Shown here: in pieces, positions 1 to 9,861 of the stretch
Numbering within the stretch: the stretch's first letter is position 1
How the letters are laid out: each line of letters begins with the position of its first letter
Assembly (NCBI GenBank): GCA_003049485.1
Contig: PYST01000478.1
Coordinates: 1 to 24,110 of the forward strand
Length of the DNA: 24,110 nt
Source of the DNA: Ophioceras dolichostomum
Taxonomy: Eukaryota > Ascomycota > Sordariomycetes > Magnaporthales > Ophioceraceae
Direction: 5' to 3'
Notes under the pieces: model-generated
What the model was told of the DNA's origin: nothing
Database searches by the model: none
Seen by the model: the letters and a program-made list of their open reading frames with translations, nothing else
Translations under genes and position numbers: made by a program

Positions 1-316
1 ACACACCATCAATGGCCTTGTTGAAGGCATCTGAAGAATCTTTGATGCCGGTATTGTCAGCACCATACTCGACCGCCGTCCGGTAATACTTGAACGTCGA
101 ATCGCTGCTTAAAGGTGTTGTCCCGTTGTGGCTAATTTGCGCCCGCCACCACGTCCTGGGACTGCTGGCCGTGGGGCCTGAGCATTTTGAAGTCTGCCGT
201 TCTTGTAGAGATTCGAACTGGCTGCTATAAGGCTCGGCTTCGAAAGGGGCTACCGATGTGGCACAGGTGGTCGCCACCATCGCCAGCAGCCCCGTCAAAG
301 TGATACTGCTTCTCAT
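1..316 (-). CDS. Secreted GH55-type exo-beta-1,3-glucanase, N-terminal part only
   Basis: The reading frame opens at an ATG (316-314) and stays open for 105 codons to the left edge, so only the amino end is present. Residues 1-22 or so form a signal peptide (charged RSS start, then a hydrophobic TLTGLLAMVATTCA stretch). After a short linker comes a WWRAQISHNGTTP segment (about 56-68) and then YYRTAVEYGADNTGIKDSSDAFNKAIDG (about 77-104, with hydrophobic and Asp/Gly spacing), which resembles the first coil of the pectate-lyase-3 / GH55 beta-helix (general form YRNVKDYGAKGDGVTDDTAAFN). GH55 enzymes are secreted and release glucose from beta-1,3-glucan. The catalytic residues would lie outside the window, so activity cannot be judged. 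Another pectate-lyase-3 family member is the main alternative. Confidence 0.72.
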   Translation of the reverse strand, partial: MRSSITLTGLLAMVATTCATSVAPFEAEPYSSQFESLQERQTSKCSGPTASSPRTWWRAQISHNGTTPLSSDSTFKYYRTAVEYGADNTGIKDSSDAFNKAIDGV

Positions 317-1339
317 AGTGACGCGTGACGGATGTATGCTAAATTGGCCATCACCATGCTTGGTCATTAACCCAAAAAACCGAATAAAGAATTACATCTA
401 GAAGGGGAAGAAAAAGGTGAAACGGTAAAACAAGACAGGCTGACCTGCCATGATATACGGAGAAATAGCATCGGCGACGGAGTGGGTGAGTGAGAGAGTG
501 ACATTGGCTCAACTTCCCTGCCCCTTCTCTCTCCCATTCATGATGAGAGGTGAGAGCGGACCACTTGCCGCCAAGGGGCCGAGACAGGGTTGGGCAACGC
601 GCCGCAGTGGACGGGGACCACCCGGGCTGCAACCGGGTTTTCAGGCAGGAGGAGCCCAGGCAGCGAGGTTAATCAATCTCCTTCTAAACGACACTCACAG
701 GGCGCTACAATCCGTAGGTTCCTACATGTGCAGGGCCGTGGCTATGCATGGCTCAATCATAAACCGGAAGAATACGAGCGAGCCACAGTTGCCATACCAC
801 CCGCAGACGGGAAAAGCCACAGCCCTGTGCAAACCGAGGGGTAACACTTTCCGGTCCCGATCGAGAACCTCTAATAACCTAGGGAACCGGTGGATCTGGC
901 GCTGACTGATCGTTGTGTGGGGCCCCTGGTCAGCTCATTTCAATGAATCATCAATCATCAGGCGTTTTCAGGAACACAGAATGAGAAAAAGAGAAGAGGC
1001 GACAACTGGTCAACGAATAAAAAGAGACGGGTCCTGTTCCATTCTCTGTTTGTATTACGGTTAGATGCCCTCTGGAATCTCAAACACCTTTCTGCCGTCT
1101 CTCTCACTCACTTTTTTCGCAGAGTCTTGTTCGAAGTGATCCAAGCAGCCGCCGAGACGAAACCGAATATGGGCTCCAGCCTCGACACAAGTCTGGGAGG
1201 TAGAGAGGTGCCTTGAATGTGAAGGGGTCTGTGCCGCAACTTGCATACCACGCCAGCCGTGTCATCCATCATCGATCCATCCTTCCCATTGCGGGTTCTG
1301 TGCCACGGTCTTTCTGGGGGAGAGACTGCCGTGACCATG
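317..1339. other. Intergenic: GH55 upstream region and DLH downstream region
   Basis: About 1.0 kb lies between the GH55 start and the stop of the dienelactone hydrolase gene, both on the minus strand. It should hold the GH55 promoter and the hydrolase 3' UTR. Open frames here (for example 450-905 on plus) have no recognisable domain, no supporting intron pattern and no coding-like composition. I see no tRNA or clear repeat. Confidence 0.6.
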
Positions 1340-2535
1340 TCAGGATGATGGGGCAGAAGAAGAAGTTGGAACGGCGGCGGCCGACGAGAACTGCTTCCGG
1401 AACCAAGCAACGGCCTGATCCTCAGCCCTCATTCCAAACTCAGCCTGCCGAGGATCGGCCGGATCGCCCCTGACCGCAAACCCGTGGACCGCGTCATTGT
1501 AAACCACCACCTCGTGCATCTGCCCGGGCACGCCCTCGAGGATTCGCCGGAGGACCGCCAGCTTCTCCCGACCCATCCACGAATCGTTGTCCCCGTTCGC
1601 CACGCTGAGCGGCACGCGCACCTTCTCCACGTCGCCGGGGATCTTCACCATGGCCGGGTGCGCCGTGAAGCCGCAGTGGACGAGGTCGCGGCTGTTGCCG
1701 TTGCCGGCGTCCCGCGGCGGCTGGCCGCACATCTCGACGCACCACCGCCCTCCCCAGCAGAAGCCCACGACGCCGACTTTGAAGTCCGCGCCGTTCCGCG
1801 CCGCGAACTCCGGGGGTGGGGCCGAGTCGCAGATTGCCTCGAAGAACGTGCGGATGCGAGGCCACGACACCGACTCCCGGACCTTGATGATGAACGGTAG
1901 GAAGTGCGACGCCACCGACACGGCCCACCACGGCTTCAGCACAAGGGTCGTGTACCAGTCCGGGCTGGGCCCCATGAGCTTGTCCAACACCGCAAGGTCC
2001 GTTGCCGGTGGGGAGGCACCTGTTTTCTGCTGTCAATGGAATTTCCTCTGGATCATGATAAGTGAGTGGTAGGGAGTTGGAGTATCCGTAGAGCAGCGCA
2101 AAACCAAGATGCAGCCAGCCGCATGTCCCATATCGATGCAGGCGGGGGACAAAAAAAAGGAGGGGGGTACAGAACGCCTCAAGATGTTGCAGCGAACGCA
2201 GTCATAAGACGTTTGTGTGTAGGAAGGGAGAAGGGCAGGCTAAGGGGACAGAATGGAAGTGAGGGAAAATCAAACCCACCATCCATGAAATCCGGGAGGT
2301 ACACGACGCAAGGGGTCCTGCGCGCATATGCGTCGGCCAGCGCCCTAGTATTGAGCAGCTCCCAGCCGAACGCATCCGGGATGATGACCACGAGCCCGAT
2401 CGGCTCCCGGCCGGGCTCTGGGCGGGCGACGTACGTGGGCAGGCCGTGGATCGTCTCCACCGTCCCAGTCGGCGTTGCGTCGCCCCGCAGCGTGCCCTTG
2501 AAGCAGTCCTGGCAGAAACCTCCGGGGAGCGACAT
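1340..2535 (-). CDS. Dienelactone hydrolase family protein (alpha/beta hydrolase)
   Basis: Two exons, 2535-2280 and 2019-1340, give 311 residues. The 260-bp intron has donor GTGGGT, acceptor AAAACAG and a phase 1 junction that rebuilds the fungal-family string FMDGASPP. The fold is alpha/beta hydrolase. Exon 1 carries the entry strands (GLVVIIPDAFGWELLN, about residues 47-62). Exon 2 carries the nucleophile elbow GFCWGG with Cys173, the acid region NGDND (Asp229 or Asp231) and the catalytic histidine in DAVHGF (His264). A Cys-Asp-His triad is the hallmark of dienelactone hydrolases, which open lactone rings in aromatic degradation; most fungal paralogues have unknown substrates. There is no signal peptide, so it is probably cytosolic. 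The start is chosen because the CQDC-containing amino end matches fungal relatives. The gene is divergent from the fRMsr gene, 385 bp apart. The intron is longer than the others here and could hide a second splice choice. Confidence 0.87.
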
Positions 2536-2920
2536 AATAGCTGAGTTTTCCGATTACTAATTGATGCTGTTGCAGGTAATGGATGCGCACTGCGTAGGAC
2601 TGGAGATTGGCGATCTCTCACTGCCTTTCAATTCATCGACAGTGAAAAGAAGGCAGGGATTGGGAACCGAGAAGATCGTAAGGGATTGATTGCATTCTGT
2701 GGCCCGCTTCGATTTCACATGCCGTACCCTATCCATCCTATTTATCTCTCCCTCTCCGGCTCGTTTCGGCGCTGAAACCTCTTGGACTCTACGGCTGAAC
2801 GTCACTAAAAGAAATCTTCCAAGACGGGCAGTATTGAAAAGAAAATGGTACGCACACCAACGCATCCCCGCCAACCAATAATTTCATTTCTTTCGTGTTA
2901 GTGCTGCCCTCACTGTGACC
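2536..2920. promoter_or_regulatory. Shared divergent promoter, DLH and fRMsr genes
   Basis: The 385 bp between the two divergent start codons has no convincing ORF. It must hold both core promoters unless the transcripts overlap. A TATTTAT element at 2739-2745, followed by a CT-rich tract to about 2758, sits roughly 180 bp before the fRMsr ATG and could be its TATA-like element. That position is by inspection only. Confidence 0.45.
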
Positions 2921-3872
2921 ATGGTGTGATAACAAATATCTCGCCGGCGTCGTTGGGGTCGTTCGGGCGAAGGAAAAATAGGTCCACGCCGATTCATCCA
3001 ACTTCGCCGAGGGCGTTACCAAAGATGACGCGTACGGCCAGGTCCTCGAGCAGGCCGAAGCGCTGTTCGACGGCCAGAGGAATTGGGTACAGTACCATTT
3101 TCACTTCCGCTCCCAATTCAATGCTTCGTTCGGGCAATCGGGGCGCGGCGGGGCCCGATTCGGGCTCCGATAGTAGAGGAATCCAAGGACTGACAGTCTA
3201 GTACGTTGGGTTAATGCCCGAACGACTACCTCGGGTTGTTTAGGTCTGGTGAGAGATACGCAACCCCTTAGCCTCGTCTGATCTGTCGAGGCACTTACTT
3301 CTCTCACTCGCATGGGATACCACTTACCGCGGCGATACATGCAGCAACCTCGCCAACGCCGCGTCACTCCTATGGCACGCGTACAAGTCCCTCCCGGCGC
3401 CTAGCAATGAAGTGAACTGGGCCGGTAAGTTACCTCTCTCACTCTCCCCCAATGCCTCTCATCCATCCAAGCCACCTAGGTATTCATCTGAGGGTCACCT
3501 ACCTACCAAGGCTTCTACACCCTCGACCCAACCGCCCCGCCCTCAAAGCCGCGTCTCATCCTAGGCCCCTTCCAGGGCAAGGTGGCGTGCCAGACGATCG
3601 CCTTCGGGCGGGGCGTCTGCGGCGCGGCGGCCGCGACGCGCCAGACTCAGCTGGTGCCGGACGTGCTCGAGTTCCCGGGCCACATCGCCTGCGACGCCGA
3701 GAGCAGGAGCGAGGTCGTGGTGCCGATCCTAGCGTCTGCTGGGGAAGACAGGGAAGAGAAGCTCGTCGCCATCATCGACATCGACTGCGCCGCTCCCGCG
3801 GGATTCGATGATGTCGATCGCGTGTTTCTCGAGAAGCTCGCGGCGCTGATCGGAAGGAGCTGTGACTGGTGA
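2921..3872 (+). CDS. Free methionine-(R)-sulfoxide reductase (GAF-domain fRMsr)
   Basis: Four exons, 2921-2923, 2982-3091, 3345-3424 and 3511-3872, give 184 residues. The first exon is just the ATG, in a good context (ACCATGG). Splicing it to 2982 gives MVHADSSNFAEGVTK, the expected family start, while the unspliced frame has a TAG directly before GTC at 2982. The rest is one GAF domain: NLANAASLLWHAYKSL, then NWAGFY, then GPFQGKVACQTIAFGRGVCG and FPGHIACD. The three redox cysteines fall at 91, 101 and 125, the same numbers I recall for the yeast enzyme (YKL069W), which supports the whole model. The enzyme reduces the R epimer of free methionine sulfoxide with thioredoxin and acts in the cytosol against oxidative damage. 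The 253-bp second intron is long. Its junction gives His38 where relatives often have Cys, so that splice site is the weakest point. Confidence 0.9.
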
Positions 3873-5325
3873 AAAGAGAAGATCATCGAGGGAACTCTTC
3901 TCTACCCTGGGTATCTCACAGGGGGCGTCCTTTGGTCCGGCTCTCCTTGGAAACTGGCATCTTCTTTTACCCCTGTAGTGCTCTCACAAACCATTCATGT
4001 GACGGGCGAGGAAGCAGGTGAAGCATGCAGATGATATGAGTATTTTCTCATCTATGAAAAGCTGACAAAAGAGAGACGAACGTGTTTTCAATGGTATCCC
4101 TTTCCTCCTGATCTTCGTTCCGGTCTGCCATAGAAACAAAATTCACAATCTGAGTGCCGGCCCAAAAAAAAAAGCCCCAATGCAAAGTTTCCGAGTTCTC
4201 CATAAGGAAATTTGCTTGAGCAAGCACCAAGGAAATCAGAAGGAACAGAAAAGAAAGATCGGCAACGTGGGAGGGTATCCTGACCAGTGATGATATACAG
4301 GTGATAGATACCTATAGAAAGACGCGAGAAATGAAAACCAAAAGCGAGCAACGCAAACAGAAAGAGCCGTGGCTCATGGGCGAAAGAAAAAAGGCTTAAC
4401 GAAAGAAGAGAAGTGGTGTTAAGAACAAAAGCCGCTGCAATGCCGCTTGATAGACAAGACAAGACGAGAACAAATTCCAAGCCCCAAAAACCCCAGTCAA
4501 CCCAGCCACGTCCAGTTCCCATCCGGGACTGGGAAAACGCCGATGTGTGTGTGTTGTGCAATATATGTGCAGAGAGAGCAACCAAAAAAAATCAAAGCCC
4601 GAATGGTGATGATGAAGCCCACCGCACAAACAAAAGGGGAATGATGATTGACTGATCCATCTCTCTCGTAGACTCCCTTGCTCTCCGTGCAACCCAGTCC
4701 ATCCCAAAACTCCTCTCCAAGAAAATGCGATTAATAAAAAAAAGGGTGTATCAAGAAGGCCAAAATGAGAAAAGAGCAAAGAAAAAAGCAAAACCCAACC
4801 GAAATCATCATGATCCTTAAAAAAAGCAAAAGGGGAAAGAAAATGACCAGTTTGTCGTTGGTGTTGACGATGGTGGTGGCGGAGGTGTGCTCCGGCCGTA
4901 TAGTAATACAGTTTCGAAATGTCCGCATGGTGTCCGAAAGTAGGTAGGTAGGGTTTCGAAGCGGTTGGTTTTCCGAATGAGCAAGGATTGTTGAAAAGGA
5001 AAAGTCAAATGAAGGCAGGCTTTCGAGGAGACATCGCTTTTCTGTATGACCCGACCGACGGCATTTTCTGTTTAGGTCTCGGTAGAAACCGGGGTATATG
5101 TGTAGAGATAAGAGGAAATTTTTCGAAATGAAAGGAGCAAGAAGTACGACGATATGAAGTGAGGCGAAGAAGGAGGCGGAAAAGATCCCGGGCGGGTAGG
5201 CAGACGAACGCAGAGTACCTACCACGTAGGTAGTCTAAGCCTCATCGCCAATCCCGATCCTCCCGAGTAGGCACCGCTGCATTAGATCAGATCCGACTAG
5301 GGTCCTGTCCTCCTCGCTTAGCTTC
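3873..5325. other. Intergenic between convergent fRMsr and CFEM genes
   Basis: About 1.45 kb separates two convergent stop codons, so both 3' UTRs lie here. The plus strand is purine-rich, especially 4740-4850. A TAGGTAGGTAGGG tract is at 4941-4953, and a palindromic TACCTACCACGTAGGTAG at 5216-5233. Open frames such as 4088-4585 and 4731-5225 on minus are low in complexity and hydrophobic only because the complementary strand is purine-rich. I see no gene or RNA. Confidence 0.55.
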
Positions 5326-8162
5326 TCATCCCACACTCAGGAACAGATCGTCGCCGCGCCTCGACGGCGTCAGCATCGGTTTCCACTGCGGCGTAGCAGG
5401 CAGCGGCACGTGTCCACCATCGGGAAGAACGATGCCCGGTCCGGACGCGGACGACGGTGGTTGCTGCTGCTGCTGCTGGCGCTGCCACTTCCCCGAGCGC
5501 GAGCCGCTACTTTCCGTGTCGAGGTTCAGCGCGGCCGCCCGCTCGGCGCCGAGGCGCTTGGCGAGCAGCGACGAGTTGGAGTTGAAGCTCTCGGTGGGCG
5601 AGGTTGGGCCCAGGAAGTTGGGCCGCACGGCCGCGGCGCCGGCCTGGCCTACCGTCGGGTCGTCGTTGGACGACGCCACGGTTATGGACGAGGCGGCCGA
5701 GGACGGGCCCCCAGAAGCGGCGGCGGAGGGCGACTGCAGCGGCTGGTTGTAGCGGTTGGACTGGGGGTTGAGGATGGAGCCGCGCTTCGGCCCTGCTGTG
5801 AGGTTTCTGCCCGATGCGTAAGACGAACCTCCGGCGCCAATCGGTGGTGTCGGGGCGATTTTACTGCCGGACGCAGGGGCAATTCCAGCTGAGCCCAGGG
5901 TCGGGCTTGGTTGGCCGGGCGGCGTGAGGCCGAGGGCGGAGTGAGGCGGGACCATGAGCGACTCGTGAGGGCGTCTGTGAATTTTGGGGTAGGAGACGGG
6001 CGATATGCCTGGCGAGAGCGGCACCGTTGCGCCGCGGGGGGTCAGACCTGGCTCGTAGTCGTCGTCGGCGATTGTGGTCGCCGAGGCATGTGACTCCCTA
6101 GTGTTCCTCTTGGCCACAGCTGCGGCCGTGGTTGCCGGCAGAGTAGGCTTCTGCACCGTTTTCGCTGTGCTCGGCGCTGTCGAGAGCCTCATAGCATTCT
6201 CGCGCAGGAGGTTCATGTAAGCCTCTGCGTTGGGCAGCGGGTAGGCGGGCATGGGGTTCGCCGAGCCCGGGTTGACCGTTGCTGGTGGGCTGTAGGACGA
6301 GTAGACACTCGAGCTTGTGCTGTTCGCCCTGTTGCGGCCGGCGCCGCTGCTCGACCGCTTTGGGCGGTGGCTCTGGCGGTAGCTCTGCCGTTGTGACTGT
6401 GGCTGTGGCATCGGTGGGAGAGGCGGACTGTTGTAGTCGACTGGCGACCCGATCTTGGTCGGTTGTGTCTTCTTTGACGGGATGTTCAACGGCGGAACCT
6501 TGGCCGACATGGCCGACTTTGTCGCCTGGGCTATGGAGAACTGCTCGGCCTCCTCCTTTGACAGAGGGCTAGACCCTTCCAGCTCCGAGATGGCTTCATA
6601 TGAACGCGACTGGCGCATGGAGCTGCGCATGGCCCAGTTCCCCCACTGGTCGGCTACGTAGTATGTCGTGGCAGACTGTGGATCCGTCGTTGGTGGCCGC
6701 CAGATCTGGGCACCGCCAGCTGCGCTGTCATTGTCCTCGCCATCCTCGGCAAACTCAGTCACAACGCTGTCTCGGCTCGTCACAGGCAGGGTCGTGGGTG
6801 GAGTAGGGATCGTCAAAGTCAGAGCAGGCTTCTCCTCTGGTGGAGTTTCCTGCCGGGCAAGCGCGTGCATGGTTTGCGACTGCATCGGTGTTGACGGCGA
6901 GTACAGCTGCTGTTGGGTGGAGCTCCGTTGGGTCGGGGCTGGGATGGCGGCAAAGTTGGTTCCTTGGGGAGGCGTCGCCTTGTTGTCTTCAGGAGACAGA
7001 GCCAGCCCGATGGTGTCCGGCCGGATGTTGTTGCCGGAACCAGGAGGCACATCCGAGCCATACCCAGGTCCTGGTCCAAACCCAAGCGCGTAACTTTGGT
7101 CCGGGGTGACGCCCATGTCGGCATACGCCGCGTAAATATCGCTGTTCTTCCGCACGTTGGTCGGGGCCGAGATTTGCATGCTGTGCGGGCTGCCATAGTT
7201 CGAGTCTTGCATCTTGTCGAAGCGGCCACTTTCGGCGTTCTCCATCCGCTTACGACGGGCGCACCAAGCGCAAATAATCACGCCGACTAGTAACGCCACA
7301 CCGGCAATCACACCGATGACGATGCCTGCGATCTGGGGCGGGTTCAGCCCACCAGCCGCAGCCCTCGAGTTGGAGTTGGAGGCTTCCGCGGTCGAGGCCG
7401 GAGGTTTGTTGGTTAATGTCTGTGTATTTGTCGGTGTCGTCCCTGGCGACGTTGTGTCTGTTATCAACACAGTGGATGGAGGCGAGACCTGTATGGGCCC
7501 CGTCGACGCCGACCCGGTGGGAATGACGAGGGTTGCAACGATTGTTTTGAGGGTTGGAGAAACGGCACTCGGTTGCAGCTTGCATACGGCGTATGCCTGC
7601 TCCAGAACGGCTCCTATAGTTGAATAAGCACGAACTGATTAGTTTCCTTCCCTTTTTGTTCCTTCCTTTGCCTCTGCGCCTCTGCTACCTCCGTGTAAGG
7701 AGCGAACTGTGGACCACGTACTGCTCGAGTCTTCTGTCGAGCACCGGCCTCGGTTGCCCTCGGCCGCTATGCACTGAACCGCGCCCTCCCCGATCGTGGA
7801 CCCTGAGGTCCCATATCGACTACACAGGCACTGCAACGTCGGCGACGAACCGCAAACGGCGTTGTAGCCGTTGACGTCTATGAAGGACTTGAAGCAGCCC
7901 TGGGCGCAGGAGGGGACGACAGTGACCGCGGGCACCAGGTTGGAGGTGGTCGTCGTAGCCGCGTTGACGAGGTTCGGTAGTATTGTCGGCCATAATGAGA
8001 AGAAGAGGATTGGCTTGACAGCCATACTAGAGGAAAACATCTAGAGCAGAAGAACGTGATGGATGTCAGCCCCCAAGCCTGATCCAACTTCTCCCACCAC
8101 CTCTCCCACCCGACTTGCTGTGAACGTACCTTGACAAGGCTTCCATGTCGTCTCTTGAGCAT
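5326..8162 (-). CDS. CFEM-domain single-pass membrane protein with long cytoplasmic tail
   Basis: Core exons 8040-7722 and 7613-5326 give 868 residues. A further intron (8129-8041, donor GTACGT, branch CTGAC, acceptor CTCTAG) ends exactly at the 8040 ATG. Splicing it links an in-frame ATG at 8162 that adds MLKRRHGSLVK, for 879 residues. I give the longer span, but 8040 or even Met6 of the core could be the true start. Core numbering: signal peptide about 1-27; CFEM domain with eight cysteines at 45, 49, 63, 71, 73, 90, 100 and 117, the last added by exon 2; Thr/Ser-rich stalk; transmembrane segment about 200-224 followed by CARRKRM; then about 640 residues of Ser/Pro-rich cytoplasmic tail with a short poly-Gln run near the end. 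A TYYVADQWGNWAM string sits in the tail. CFEM domains bind haem or act at the cell surface. A membrane-anchored form with a large tail suggests a sensor or adaptor, which is inference. Confidence 0.85.
8041..8129 (-). other. Intron abutting the CFEM gene start codon
   Basis: On the coding strand the donor is AAG/GTACGTTC, a CTGAC branch site lies about 26 bases before the end, and the pyrimidine-rich end TTCTTCTGCTCTAG runs straight into ATG at 8040. Without splicing, TAG is in frame directly before that ATG. With splicing, an 11-codon frame from 8162 joins in phase. It is either a 5' UTR intron or the first coding intron. Confidence 0.7.
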
Positions 8163-9066
8163 GTGCGAACAGGATGGTGCCGCTGCTGCTCAAAGCAATG
8201 ATGCTGTAGGAGGTGTGTCTGTGAGTATCTCGCGCCAGATGAGTTGTTGGTTCAAGGAAGAAAAAACCCAGGCACAAAGAACGAACGGCACTCGTCGTCG
8301 TCAAGAGCGAGGAGCAGAGCTCCGGGCAACAGTAAGTGTGCTAGGATACACCACGCGTCCACAGCAAACATCCGGATAGGGATGCCCGGCAAGGCTGAAT
8401 CAAGACGAGGGTGCAGGTGGCAGGTGGGAAAGCGGGAGGGGGGAGATCGAACACGAGAGGGCGAGGCGATGACGACGAGAAGGAAGGAGGCCACTCACTC
8501 AAGGGGCGGAGTCGTGGTATCAGCAACGAGAGACGCCCGCATCTCATACCATCACGGTCTGCGAAACGGGTCTGGTCTATGTGGAAAAAGGCAGATGCGG
8601 TCTATCCGAGAGGTCGCGAGGAATGGAAAGGAAAAGAAAAGATCCGGAAGAGACCGAAGCGGGAGACCAGGGGAGACAGAGAGGGAAATAAAACGCTGGG
8701 ACAAAATAAAAGGGAACCCAGAAGTGAAGAACGTGACAACAGAACTTGTAGGAAGGAAGGGAGAATAAGGAAACAGAAAAGAGAAAATGCACAAAAAGGA
8801 AAAGGAAGCCTTTCGAAACAAACTAAAAAAGAGAAAAAGCGAGAAAGACAGAAAGAAAAAAAAGTGGTACAGAGGAGGAGGATAGGGAATAAAGGCCAGG
8901 CCAGACCAAGAGGAGGGCCACATGAAGGGCATGTTGGCCCGACACCTCCGCCTCCTGTTGCCGCATGGTGATTTGTCCGACTTTTCCAAAGCCGACTGAC
9001 TGACTGCAGCAACCACATGGCCGCAACTGCGTCCTGCTGTCCCATCGAGGGCACCACCCACCTTGT

Positions 9067-9104
9067 TGCTGCTGCTTGCTGCTGCTTGCTGCTGCTGCTG
9101 CTTC
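9067..9104. repeat. TTGCTGCTGC minisatellite / GCT trinucleotide tract
   Basis: Three exact copies of the 10-mer TTGCTGCTGC run from 9067 to 9096 and pass into TGCTGCTTC. No convincing gene reads through it. Confidence 0.9.
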
Positions 9105-9106
9105 TA

Positions 9107-9145
9107 ATGGCATGGCATGGCATGGCATGGGCAATATGGCATGGC
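9107..9145. repeat. ATGGC pentanucleotide repeat
   Basis: Four exact ATGGC units run from 9107 to 9126, followed by ATGGG. After a short interruption two more units lie at 9136-9145. The tract directly follows the TTGCTGCTGC repeat, forming a compound microsatellite. Confidence 0.9.
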
Positions 9146-9861
9146 ACTTGCATGTGGTGGTGTGTGGGTTTTTTTGGTGGTGGGTGTGGATAAGGTAGTA
9201 GGTACCTAACCTGCCTACTACTAGCCTAGCCAAACATGGATGAATGTGATGGATGGATGGGATCGAGCAAAAGGGGCGTGTGAGAGTGAGCGTGTGCGCG
9301 TGTCTGTGTGTGCGGATGACTTCAACAGCACAACCTAAGCATTTCTGCTCTCGATTTGTTCGCGGGGCCGCCAGATCCCGCCCGCCGCAGACATCTCGGC
9401 TTGGGCCCTGCGCTCTGCTTGATCGCGGCGGGTGGATGGATGGTCCTGTCTGTCCATGTACAGGTTGTAGTGTAAGTGGCAGCGGCAGCGACATCCATGC
9501 ATTCTTCGACTGCTCCAAATATGCGCCGCAAAAATGGAAAGGAAAGGGAAAAAATAGGAAGCGGGAAATGTATTTCCTTCCGCCCATGGTCATCCATATG
9601 CCAGGGCGCATCGCGCCGCTGACATGCCGCGGGGTGTAGGGTACACACATCTTGTTGCGTCATCAGAGTTGCGTCTATGTTCTGTTGGAGCAAATAGCGA
9701 AGAAGAACAAGGGAACAAAGGGGTCCCTTTCTTCCGCCCATTTTTGCTTTTTGGGGCAGGGGGGTGGGTGAGACCACAACCGGGGCTGTGGTTGGCCGCC
9801 GCATCTATTTTCGGGAGGCTCAGTCCGGGTCCCGCAGATTAGGTTGTGGCGGTACTGGATG

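Larger units (their letters stand above)
8163..9200. promoter_or_regulatory. CFEM gene upstream region, purine/pyrimidine-asymmetric
   Basis: The plus strand is strongly purine-rich from about 8600 to 8900, so the CFEM coding strand is CT-rich there, as in many fungal promoters and leaders. The long open frames crossing it on both strands (8411-8971 plus, 8552-9153 minus) are runs of Lys/Arg/Glu or of Phe/Ser/Leu caused by this bias and are not called as genes. The CFEM promoter and transcription start should be inside this stretch. Confidence 0.5.

Noticed and set aside
450..905. 151-codon plus-strand open frame near the left end
   Set aside because: No domain or signal, and a second overlapping frame of similar quality; best seen as spacer between two minus-strand genes.
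8411..8971. 186-codon Lys/Arg/Glu-rich open frame on the plus strand
   Set aside because: Composition is explained by the purine-rich strand; a matching Phe/Ser-rich frame exists on the opposite strand, as expected for an artefact.
8823..9650. 275-codon open frame on the minus strand with a true ATG
   Set aside because: The product is low-complexity His/Pro/Ser/Gln and Phe/Leu sequence produced by microsatellites and the purine block; no domain, intron pattern or family resemblance.
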